Assembly (NCBI RefSeq): GCF_041908905.1
Contig: NZ_JAYREK010000017.1
Coordinates: 1 to 64,000, forward strand
Length of the DNA: 64,000 nt
Reading direction: 5' to 3'
Source: Zoogloea sp041908905
GTDB taxonomy: Bacteria; Pseudomonadota; Gammaproteobacteria; Burkholderiales; Rhodocyclaceae
The notes beneath the pieces are model-generated. The model had not been told where the DNA came from, did no database searches, and saw only the letters and a program-made list of their open reading frames with translations. Below, piece after piece: positions 56,986 to 64,000 of the stretch. The position numbers were made by a program, and so were the translations under genes. Each line of letters begins with the position of its first letter. Position 1 is the stretch's first letter.

Positions 56986-58265
56986 CACAGGGCCTCCACC
57001 AGCATTGCGCCGCCCAGGCCGCCACCGATGCAGATCGTGGCGATGCCCCGCCTGCCGCCGGTGCGGCGCAGGGCCTGCAGCAGATGCAGCACGATACGCA
57101 CCCCGCTCGCCCCCACCGGGTGGCCCAGCGCCACCGCACCGCCGTCGATGTTGAGCCGGGCCGCATCGATCTCGCCCAGCGCGCCGGGCAGGCCCAGGCG
57201 CTCGCGGCAGTAGGCGTCGTCCTGCCAGGCGCGCAGGCAGGCGATCACCTGGGCGGCGAAGGCTTCGTTGAGCTCCCACAGGTCGAGGTCATTGAGCCCG
57301 AGGCCGTGGCGCTGCAGGATCGGCGTGGCCGCATGCACCGGGCCGAGGCCCATCAGCTCGGGCTCCAGGGCCGCCCACTGGCAGTCGACGATGCGCCCGA
57401 TCGGGGTGAGGCCGTGCCGCGCCACCGCCGCTTCGGAGGCCAGCACCAGCCAGGCCGCGCCGTCGGTGATCTGGGAGCTGTTGCCGGGGGTCACGCGGCC
57501 GTACTTCTTGTCGAAGAAGGGCTTGAGCTTGGCGAGGCCGGCCAGGGATGCATCCCGGCGCAGGCCGTCGTCGCTGGCGTAGACGCTGCCGTCCCGGTCG
57601 ATGAGCGGCACGATCTCGCCAAGATGCCCGGCGTCCTGGGCCGCCGCCACGCGGCGATGGCTGTCGACGGCAAAGGCGTCCATCTCGTCGCGGGTGATGC
57701 CGAAACGCCAGGCCAGGTTCTCGGCGGTCTGGCCCATCAGCTGGCCGACGATGGGGTCGGTGAGGCCCTTCATGATGCCGATCACCGGCGCCAGGTGGCC
57801 GAGGCGGAACTTCCGCAGCACAGCGAGGCGCTCGCCCAGGCTGCGGGCCGCCATCCAGCCGGCAAACCCGTGCACCATCGGCTCGGAGAACAGCAGCGGC
57901 GCCCGCGACAGGGCATCGACCCCGCCGGCCAGCACCAGCTGCGAGCGGCCGCGCTGGAGGTTGGCCATCGCCGAGTCGATGGCCTGCATGCCGGAGGCGC
58001 AGTTGCGCATCACCGTCCAGCCCTGCACGCCGATGCCGCAGCCCATGCGCAGGGCGGCGACGCGGCCGATGTTGACCTCGTCCGGCGACGGCGCGGCGCA
58101 GCCGAGGATCACCTCGTCGAGCTGTTCGGGGGCGAAGCGCTGGCGGACCAGCAGCGCGCTGCCGGCGGCGGTGGCCAGGTCGGCGGCGGCGAAGGGACCG
58201 GGGGCGTTGCGCGCCTTGAGAAAGGGCGTGCGCGCCCCGTCGATGATGTAGACAGGCGGGTTCAT
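56985..58265 (-). CDS. fadI: Acetyl-CoA acetyltransferase (FadI-type thiolase)
   Basis: A 426-residue thiolase, longer than FadA. The nucleophile is in MRNCASGMQAI (about 89), followed by ALGHPVGASG and a C-terminal CIGGGLGGAML. Coupled to the multifunctional enzyme, it provides thiolysis in the same complex. It sits four bases from FadE. Its length and pairing with a FadJ-like protein favour the FadI class over FadA. Confidence 0.92.
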
Positions 58266-60562
58266 GCGGGCTGCCTTGGGGGGTCGGGCAAGTCGGCCAG
58301 CGCCGCGCGCAGGCCGAAGTCGTAGGGGAAGTCATCCACGCGGATCACTTTGTCGCGCAGTTCGCCACGGCGCTTGATGAGCGCGTGCTCGGCCCGGCTG
58401 ATCACGCCGGCGGCGAGGGCCTGGTCGTAAACGCCATCCACACCACCCAACGGCAGGCCCGGCTTGAACTCGCCGGCCTTGATCGCCCGGCGCACCTTGG
58501 CCTCGACGGGCTCGGCCTCGAGGGTGGCCGCGAGGGCCGCCTCCAGCGCGCCGACGGGCTCGTCGAGGTCGGTGGGCAGATACACGTCGGAGGTCAGCCG
58601 GTCGCGGGTGGGCGAAGGCTCGATCAGCAGCCGCGCCACCTGCTGGCCCAGCGCGTCGGAGGGCGGCGCCCAGGGCTTGCCGAGGGGAAACACCACGCAG
58701 CGGCGCAGCAGTGCGGCGGCGAGGCGATTGGGGAAGTTGGCGATCACCCCCTCGAAGGCCAGCTGGGCCTTGTGGAGGCAGTCCTGCAGCGCCCAGTGGA
58801 GCAGCGGCAGGTCGGCCGCCGGGCGACCCTCGTCCTCGAAGCGCTTGAGGGCGGCGGAGGCCAGGTACATCAGCGCGAGCACGTCGCCCAGGCGGGCCGA
58901 CAGCTTCTCGCGGCGCTTCAGCGAGCCGCCGAGGGTGGCCATCGCCACGTCGGCGGTGAAGGCGAAGGCCGCCGACAGGCGGGTCAGCTGGCGGTAGTAA
59001 TCGCGAGCCTCCGGCGCCACCTCCGCGGGCACGGCGGCAAAGCGCGCCCCGGTGAGTCCCAGCGCCAGCGCCCGCAGCGCATTGCCGGCGGTGAAGCCCA
59101 CGTGCCCCCACAGGGCCGCGTCGAAGGCCGCGAGGTCGCCGTCCCGCGCGGCCTGCATTTCCTTGAGCACGTAGGGGTGGCAGCGCACCGCGCCCTGGCC
59201 GAAGAGGATCAGGCTGCGGGTGAGGATGTTGGCGCCCTCCACGGTGATCGCCACCGGGATCTGCTGGTAGGCCCGGCCGAGGAAGTTCTGCGGCCCCAGG
59301 CAGATGCCCTTGCCGCCGATCACATCCATGCCGTCGTTCACCGTCTGGCGGGCGCGCTCGGTGACGTGGTATTTGACGATCGCCGACACCACCGAGGGTT
59401 TCTCACCCAGGTCGATGGCGCCGGCGGTCATCACCCGCGCCGCGTCCGACAGCCAGGTGTTGCCGCCGATGCGCGCCAGCGCCTCCTCGACGCCCTCGAA
59501 GCGGCCCACCGCGGTCTTGAACTGGTAGCGCACCCGTGCATAGGCACCCACCGCGCGGGCGGTCATCTTCTGCATGCCGGTGTTGGAGCCCGGCAGCGAG
59601 ATCGAGCGGCCCGCCGCGAGGCACTCCATCAGCATCCGCCAGCCCTGGCCGGCCATCGCCGGGCCGCCGATGATGAACTCGAGGGGCATGAACACGTCGC
59701 TGCCGCGGATCGGCCCGTTCATCCACACCGCGTTGAGCGGAAAATGCCGCCGGCCGATCTCCACGCCCGGATGGTCGCGGGGCACCAGCGCGCAGGTGAT
59801 GCCCACGTCCTCCGCGCCGCCGAGCAGGCGCTCGGGGTCGAACAGCCGGAAGGCCAGCCCGAACACCGTGCACACCGGCGCCAGCGTGATGTAGCGCTTG
59901 TCGAAGCTGACCCGCATACCCAGCACCTCACGGCCCTGGTGCATGCCCCTGCACACCACGCCGGCATCGGGAATCGAGGCCGCGTCCGAGCCCGCCCACG
60001 GGCTGGTCAGCGCGAAAGCCGGGATCTCGTCGCCGCGGGCGAGGCGCGGCAGGTAGTGGCGCTTCTGCTCCGGGGTGCCGTAGTGCAGCAGCAGCTCGGC
60101 CGGGCCGAGGGAGTTGGGCACCATCACCGTCACCGCCGGCGCCGACGAGCGGGTGGACAGCTTGGTGATCACCGCCGAGTGGGCCAGCGCCGAGAAGCCC
60201 TTGCCGCCATACTCGCGGGGGATGATCATCCCCAGGAAGCCCTGCTCGCGGATGTAGCGCCACACGTGCTCGGGCATGTCCTGGCGCTGGGTGCAGTCCC
60301 AGTCGCGGGTGAGGCGGCACAGCTCGGTGGTCTCCACGTCGAGGAAACGCTGCTCCTCGGCGCTGAGCGTGGGCGTCGGAAAGGCCAGCAGCCGTCGCCA
60401 GTCGGGCCGCCCGCCGAACAGCTCGCCCTCCCACCACACGGTGCCGGCCTCCAGCGCGTCCTTCTCGGTCTGGGACATCGACGGCTGCGCCCGGCGGAAG
60501 GCCCGGAAGATCGGCGCCGTCACCAGGCGGCTGCGCAGCGCTCGCAAGAATCCAGAAGCCAT
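58262..60562 (-). CDS. fadE: Acyl-CoA dehydrogenase FadE
   Basis: A 766-residue acyl-CoA dehydrogenase with the large FadE architecture (about 200 residues longer than classic acyl-CoA dehydrogenases). The N-terminal half contains IIPREYGGKGFSALAHS and SLGPAELLLHYG; the FAD-region TSPWAGSDA, and the C-terminal VEGANILTRSLILFGQGA is the FadE hallmark including the catalytic Glu. FadE catalyses the first oxidation of beta-oxidation. ATG 60562 has GAGAGGAG upstream. It lies 37 bases downstream of the TetR gene. Confidence 0.95.
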   Translation of the reverse strand: MASGFLRALRSRLVTAPIFRAFRRAQPSMSQTEKDALEAGTVWWEGELFGGRPDWRRLLAFPTPTLSAEEQRFLDVETTELCRLTRDWDCTQRQDMPEHVWRYIREQGFLGMIIPREYGGKGFSALAHSAVITKLSTRSSAPAVTVMVPNSLGPAELLLHYGTPEQKRHYLPRLARGDEIPAFALTSPWAGSDAASIPDAGVVCRGMHQGREVLGMRVSFDKRYITLAPVCTVFGLAFRLFDPERLLGGAEDVGITCALVPRDHPGVEIGRRHFPLNAVWMNGPIRGSDVFMPLEFIIGGPAMAGQGWRMLMECLAAGRSISLPGSNTGMQKMTARAVGAYARVRYQFKTAVGRFEGVEEALARIGGNTWLSDAARVMTAGAIDLGEKPSVVSAIVKYHVTERARQTVNDGMDVIGGKGICLGPQNFLGRAYQQIPVAITVEGANILTRSLILFGQGAVRCHPYVLKEMQAARDGDLAAFDAALWGHVGFTAGNALRALALGLTGARFAAVPAEVAPEARDYYRQLTRLSAAFAFTADVAMATLGGSLKRREKLSARLGDVLALMYLASAALKRFEDEGRPAADLPLLHWALQDCLHKAQLAFEGVIANFPNRLAAALLRRCVVFPLGKPWAPPSDALGQQVARLLIEPSPTRDRLTSDVYLPTDLDEPVGALEAALAATLEAEPVEAKVRRAIKAGEFKPGLPLGGVDGVYDQALAAGVISRAEHALIKRRGELRDKVIRVDDFPYDFGLRAALADLPDPPRQPA

Positions 60563-60599
60563 CGGCAATCTCCTCTCAAGCAGGCCCGGGTGCTACGGC

Positions 60600-61271
60600 T
60601 CAGGCCGCCGGGCGGTCCGGATAGGCCAGCGGCGCCCGCAGGCCGCCGAGCAAGAAGCTCATCAGCCGCGGCGCCAGCCGGGCCGGGTCTTCGTCGTCGA
60701 ACTTACCGGCCAGAAGTTGCAGCGCATCGGTGCCGGCGATCGCATACGACATCGCGCCCATCATGAAGTGGAAGCGCCACAGGATCTCGGTGCGCTCCAC
60801 CTCCGGCAGCGCCCGGTACAGCGCGGCCAGGAAGCGGTCGACGCACTCGGCGTACTCCTCGGCCAGAAACTGGCGCACGAAGTCGTTGGGGTCGGTGTAG
60901 GTGCGCCCCAGGAGGCGCATGAAGGTGTGGCCGCCGCCCTCCACGTCGGCCGCCATCCGCAGCGCGGTGCCGAAGAAGGCCTCGACGATGCGGCTCGGCT
61001 TGAGGGGCGCCCCGCCCGCCTCGGCCTCGAGGGCGTCCAGCTCGGCGACGCGGCGCCGGTTGAGATCGGTCAGGCGGCGCCGGAAGACTCCCTGGAACAA
61101 GCCCTCCTTGGAGCCGAAGTGGTAGTTGATCGCCGCCAGATTGACCCCGGCCTGGCCGGTGATCATGCGCATCGACGTGCCGTCGAAGCCATGCTCCATG
61201 AACAGCGCCTCCGCTGCATCGAGGATGCGGCTGGCGGTATCCGGTGAATTCTTCGAAGCCTCGTCGCCCAT
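60600..61271 (-). CDS. TetR-family regulator of fatty-acid degradation
   Basis: A 223-residue TetR regulator. The helix-turn-helix lies near 15-60 (RILDAAEALFMEHGFDGTSM, QAGVNLAAINYHFGSKEGLF). The C-terminal region contains a long acyl-binding-like pocket and an HTFMRLLGRTY segment resembling PsrA/FadR-like lipid sensors (DUF1956 type). ATG 61271 gives the conventional size. It is the first gene of the fadE-thiolase-fadJ operon, and two operator-like palindromes lie just upstream (61317-61341). It likely represses the operon and responds to acyl-CoA. Confidence 0.88.
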   Translation of the reverse strand: MGDEASKNSPDTASRILDAAEALFMEHGFDGTSMRMITGQAGVNLAAINYHFGSKEGLFQGVFRRRLTDLNRRRVAELDALEAEAGGAPLKPSRIVEAFFGTALRMAADVEGGGHTFMRLLGRTYTDPNDFVRQFLAEEYAECVDRFLAALYRALPEVERTEILWRFHFMMGAMSYAIAGTDALQLLAGKFDDEDPARLAPRLMSFLLGGLRAPLAYPDRPAA

Positions 61272-61316
61272 GGCCACCCCCTTGAGTCCGCCGCAAGAGC
61301 GGGAGAGATACAAATA

Positions 61317-61341
61317 AAACGAACGTTTGAATCATACGTTC
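61317..61341 (-). promoter_or_regulatory. Overlapping palindromes upstream of the TetR/fadE operon
   Basis: AAACG-AA-CGTTT (61317-61328) is a perfect 12-base palindrome; overlapping it, GAACGT (61321-61326) pairs with ACGTTC (61336-61341). The first resembles the AAAC-N-GTTT pattern of PsrA-like regulators. Its location 46-70 bases before the TetR start suits autorepression. Confidence 0.65.
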
Positions 61342-61344
61342 ATG

Positions 61345-61358
61345 TTGATCCGTGTCAA
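61345..61358 (-). promoter_or_regulatory. FNR-type box upstream of the TetR/fadE operon
   Basis: TTGATCCGTGTCAA matches TTGAT-N4-RTCAA exactly. It overlaps the region upstream of the palindromes and could allow anaerobic control of the beta-oxidation operon, or it may be fortuitous. Confidence 0.4.
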
Positions 61359-61708
61359 CAGCGGACACTGAGCCATCGCCCCCGCGCCGCCGCCAAAACC
61401 ATCCCATCGGCGTAAAGCAGAGCAAAGCAAGCACTTTTGATAAATATTTCTGAGGCGCCTCAACGATCTTTTAATAAAACCTGAGAGATCACCTCGGGGA
61501 GCACGTATGCTAAGTGCGACACAACGCCCCCGAACACCGAAACCCGATGCTAGGGCAGGCCCAGCACCAGCGCGTCAAACTGGCCGCGGGAGAGCGTCAG
61601 GCGCCCGTCGGCACAGGGCGTTGGCCGCACGAAGCGCTCAAGGGGGAACCACAGACCATCCCCCAGTGGCGCAGATCGTCCGCTTCTGACTTTCGATATC
61701 CGCAAACG
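61359..61708. other. Composition boundary and unassigned spacer
   Basis: About 350 bases between the fatty-acid operon and the low-G+C cassette. A/T-rich DNA (61400-61500, with TTTTGATAAATATTT and TTTTAATAAAACC) is followed by a G/C-rich patch at about 61540-61690. Short frames in that patch have no recognisable family. No tRNA or integrase was seen, so how the cassette arrived is unknown. Confidence 0.4.
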
Positions 61709-62266
61709 TCAGCCACGCTGCTGCTGGGCCATGCAGCGAATCAAGCGGAACAACTCAGCTTGATAAAGAGCATCGTGCAATGCTTGGTGGTCACTCTTTG
61801 ATTCAGCATGAAGTCGAGCTGCCATCTGGCTGGACCTCGTGTCACCCCAGCTTGAGCCGGTAGCCCCCATGTAGAGCGCCTTAACGTCTAGTGCAGTAAA
61901 GCCGAAAGGGTTGTTCTGAAGGTATCGGTGGAAGTAATAGTTGACGAATGACCAGTCAAACGGTGCGTTAAGGCCAACGAACACCGGGGTTCCGTCATTG
62001 CCCGACGTCTCGACCACCCACTTCTGAAACTGCTCCATCGCAATCCCGGGAGGCAAGCCGTCAACGAAGAGCCTCTCGAGAGAGAGCCCTGTGACTGCAA
62101 GGGCCTTTGGGTCTGCGTTAAGCGAGATAGGCTTAAGCTCGCACGAAAACACCTGGTCAGGATTGTCCACGTTGCAGGCCCCGATTGTGAGCATGCTGTA
62201 CTCACCAGGGATGGGGCCTGACGTTTCGACATCTACCGACAGGAAAATCTCTCGTTTCTGGGTCAT
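61709..62266 (-). CDS. DnaQ-type 3'-5' exonuclease domain protein
   Basis: A 185-residue stand-alone DEDD exonuclease. Motif I is SVDVETSG (Asp12, Glu14), motif II is GLNAPFDWSF (Asp104), and motif III is SDHQALHDALYQA (His160, Asp165), matching the DEDDh subclass with all four acidic residues and the histidine present. It could degrade DNA or RNA 3' to 5'. ATG 62266 overlaps the SLOG-like gene's stop as ATGA. In this cassette it may destroy phage or damaged nucleic acid. G+C content is visibly lower than in the preceding 61 kb. Confidence 0.85.
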   Translation of the reverse strand: MTQKREIFLSVDVETSGPIPGEYSMLTIGACNVDNPDQVFSCELKPISLNADPKALAVTGLSLERLFVDGLPPGIAMEQFQKWVVETSGNDGTPVFVGLNAPFDWSFVNYYFHRYLQNNPFGFTALDVKALYMGATGSSWGDTRSSQMAARLHAESKSDHQALHDALYQAELFRLIRCMAQQQRG

Positions 62267-63429
62267 GGGATGAGGGGATCCACCGGAATGAGCGGAGGGC
62301 GATTCTTGATGGCATCCCAATGCTTGCGGAACGCCGCTTTTCTGTCGTCTGTGCTACCAGTGTTCTGCCAGTGGTGACTCGACAATGAGTAGATATCGAA
62401 CGGATGCTCCGTCCCTGCCTTGGCGGTCAACATTGTCGGAAGCCCGCGGCCAAGGGCATAGCCTAACTCGATGAAGCAGTTCGGCCTCGCACCTGTGATG
62501 TCCGCAAGAACCACGCTACTGCGATGTAGTTTCTTGAATATCTCATCGTCAATGCGAGCGTGTTCGTAGGGCTGGTTGCCGTCAACGACGATAAGTTTGT
62601 AGCCCAACTCGCCTTCCATCACAGGCTGGACAACGGTGTCGAAGAAGGCTTGGACGTCGTTGTAGTCCGGATGCGTTGAATTCAATAGCCTGACGACGAA
62701 CGCCTTGGGAGGCACTAAATCTTCAAGAAGGTCAAGAACGTCACGCACGCTATCTCTCTCTGACTTACCCGGATATATCTCGATGCGGTTTAGCCAGCTC
62801 TGCGGTGTGTTCCGTCCCTCGGTCTGAAACAATCGTCGTGCGTTGCTCCCTGATATACCGAAGTCGAAGAGGTGCGATGCCCCAGTGGTTGTTGGCCCAA
62901 GGCAGAAATTCAGCGGAATCACAGGCTTGCCGGCGGCATGATAGAGGTTGGCGAGGAACAGGACACCTTCACCGCCGCCGATGGCGACAAGGATGTCACC
63001 ATGTTGGGCCTGCACCTCCATCCGCTTGCTGGCCATGTTCCAGTGCGCAGCACTTACGATCTCTACTTGCGGCGAGGCCCGCATGGCGTTCCATACTGAG
63101 CGGTACTCTGCTGGTATCTGAGCCTCGTTCTTATGGTGCTTAACCGCAATCACTAGCGGGCCCGGCGCGTCAGGTGGCCTGCGAGACAGGTTGCTATGGA
63201 CGGCATCCCATACCAGCCAGTCAAAGCAAATAGGGTTGCCGTCGCATCGTGTCTTTTCTGCGTCGACCGGGATTACGAAATTAGCTCCCTTTGAGAGCAA
63301 TTCCAAAATCAAGGCCTTCACGAAGTCCCGAGCCCGAGTTACCTCGGCCCCCGTCGCAAGACTAATATCATCGACAACACTGCCGGTGATATGGATGCGG
63401 CGGCCAAACAACGCAGAGCGTCGCATCAC
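62263..63429 (-). CDS. SLOG-like sensor fused to a deoxyribosyltransferase/TIR-like domain
   Basis: A 388-residue two-domain protein. The N-terminal domain (about 9-195) has a Rossmann-like start GRRIHITGSVVDD and, near its end, GDILVAIGGGEGVLFLANLY (GGGEG at 151-155) then GKPVIPL, the typical layout of SLOG (LOG/Smf/DprA) nucleotide-binding domains. The C-terminal domain (about 243-370) starts AFVVRLLN and contains ADITGARPNCFIELGYALG (309-327) with Glu321, resembling nucleoside 2-deoxyribosyltransferase-like and TIR-like folds that hydrolyse NAD or nucleotides. A sensor fused to a nucleotide-degrading effector is typical of defence systems. Overlaps both neighbours by 4 bases. Confidence 0.65.
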   Translation of the reverse strand: MMRRSALFGRRIHITGSVVDDISLATGAEVTRARDFVKALILELLSKGANFVIPVDAEKTRCDGNPICFDWLVWDAVHSNLSRRPPDAPGPLVIAVKHHKNEAQIPAEYRSVWNAMRASPQVEIVSAAHWNMASKRMEVQAQHGDILVAIGGGEGVLFLANLYHAAGKPVIPLNFCLGPTTTGASHLFDFGISGSNARRLFQTEGRNTPQSWLNRIEIYPGKSERDSVRDVLDLLEDLVPPKAFVVRLLNSTHPDYNDVQAFFDTVVQPVMEGELGYKLIVVDGNQPYEHARIDDEIFKKLHRSSVVLADITGARPNCFIELGYALGRGLPTMLTAKAGTEHPFDIYSLSSHHWQNTGSTDDRKAAFRKHWDAIKNRPPLIPVDPLIP

Positions 63430-64000
63430 CTGTCCTCCATGACGGGCGACGGCCTGAGCGCGTTTGCAACCTCAAGAAGATCCTTGTGCATCAGCGCGCG
63501 ATCCGGATAGGCTTGGGCAAGCGCGGCCGGATACAGACGAGTGCGGATGTCAGAGAAGGTCCAGCCAGGCTGTTTATTGTGAGGGCCTGTGGCAAAAACC
63601 AACTCTTGAATCTCGTTATCGTTTAAGCCGACGCCTTCCAAATCCATCTTAAACAAGGCTTCGCGCTCGCTGTCATCGGGGCGAGTGAACTCGTCGACAA
63701 TGGCAGCGCGGCGCCGTAACGCGGGATCGAGCACGGACAAGCGGTTGGTGCAAAGAAAGACCACGATACGACCGCCAAAGCGGCGGAGGTCATCGACGCC
63801 CTGGATCAGCGTATTCACGGCCACTTTGTCCTCATGATGGCTATGTTCCTGGGTGCGCGATGCAGCCAGCGAATCCCCCTCGTCGATGATCAGGAAGGCA
63901 CGGCGTCCCCTGCCAGCTGCCTGCACGACTTCGTGAAAGGCTTGGGTGAGCAGGGTACCCATCTCTCCAACTTTACCGCTACCGCGAACTCGATTACTCA
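63426..64000 (-). CDS. AAA+ ATPase, C-terminal part (runs off the window)
   Basis: The frame is open to the right edge; an ATG at 63962 is internal, since aligned ATPase sequence continues upstream (RVRGSGKVGEMG). The visible part contains Walker B FLIIDEGDS, a following SLAASR, sensor 1 VVFLCTNR, the arginine-finger LDPALRRRAAI, and a C-terminal lid. This arrangement resembles CDC48- or TRIP13/Pch2-like ATPases. Walker A lies outside the window. It overlaps the SLOG-like gene as ATGA, so all three genes form one transcript. Remodelling of a partner protein is its likely role; the partner is not visible. Confidence 0.8.
   Translation of the reverse strand, partial: SNRVRGSGKVGEMGTLLTQAFHEVVQAAGRGRRAFLIIDEGDSLAASRTQEHSHHEDKVAVNTLIQGVDDLRRFGGRIVVFLCTNRLSVLDPALRRRAAIVDEFTRPDDSEREALFKMDLEGVGLNDNEIQELVFATGPHNKQPGWTFSDIRTRLYPAALAQAYPDRALMHKDLLEVANALRPSPVMEDR

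Noticed and set aside
61507..61801. Short open frames in the G/C-rich patch before the exonuclease
   Set aside because: No family motif, conflicting frames and overlap with the exonuclease gene's 3' end; treated as unassigned spacer.

Overview
The window is chromosomal DNA from a high-G+C Gram-negative bacterium, most likely a betaproteobacterium of the Rhodocyclales/Azoarcus-Thauera type. This is inferred from gene content: a pilT-pilU pair next to yggS-proC-yggT-yggU, lolC/E-lolD, recJ, a NorE/NorF/NnrS nitric-oxide gene set, benE, and a large fatty-acid beta-oxidation cluster. No rRNA, tRNA or CRISPR array was recognised. The last ~2.3 kb is visibly lower in G+C and carries a different kind of gene.

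Layout. 1-397: the end of a probable insertion sequence cuts into a membrane sensor gene, leaving its first ~90 codons. 528-6968: lipoprotein release (lolC/E, lolD), a secreted SH3/caspase-like protein lacking the catalytic residues, a conserved recJ neighbour, and recJ. 7094-10796: an RRM protein, norF-like and norE-like genes behind a perfect FNR/DNR-type box, an ABM-domain protein and an aldehyde dehydrogenase. 10895-20602: a LysR regulator with a 12-bp inverted repeat in its divergent promoter, a FecR/LysM protein translationally coupled to a CHASE2-PAS-GGDEF-EAL enzyme, an acyltransferase, and an OprB-like porin plus MgtC pair behind a long, structured leader. 20864-28052: transporters (DMT, BenE, MATE), UspA, a DUF6306-like protein, an FmdE-like protein, NnrS and a His-rich secreted protein; the FmdE-like gene and nnrS share a near-identical upstream motif. 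28223-30262: a periplasmic-binding-protein/PAS/GGDEF fusion. 30725-35579: yggU, yggT, proC, yggS and the twitching motors pilT and pilU. 35756-39337: an rRNA methyltransferase, hemJ, an SDR protein and a 2Fe-2S flavin reductase. 39362-45017: three consecutive signalling genes (degenerate EAL-HDOD; HDOD-histidine kinase; REC-PAS-GGDEF-EAL). 45122-48612: small genes, a MarR regulator, SPOR and DUF2802 proteins and a YdcF-family protein. 48602-61271: a beta-oxidation regulon in two blocks (enoyl-CoA hydratase, thiolase, FadN-like enzyme and FadL; then FadB-like enzyme, thiolase, FadE and a TetR regulator).

61709-64000 holds three overlapping genes on the minus strand: an AAA+ ATPase running off the window, a two-domain protein with a SLOG-like nucleotide-sensing fold and a deoxyribosyltransferase/TIR-like fold, and a DnaQ-type 3'-5' exonuclease. 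The overlaps, the changed composition and the domain content point to a horizontally acquired, nucleotide-signalling antiphage defence cassette. It is the strongest candidate here for an undescribed system. The assignment is inferred from motifs only.

How the genes work together. One theme is adaptation to nitric oxide and anaerobic respiration (norEF, nnrS and their boxes). A second is c-di-GMP and surface behaviour (three GGDEF proteins, HDOD proteins, PilT/PilU). A third is lipid import and oxidation (FadL, FadE, thiolases, hydratase/dehydrogenases, TetR control).
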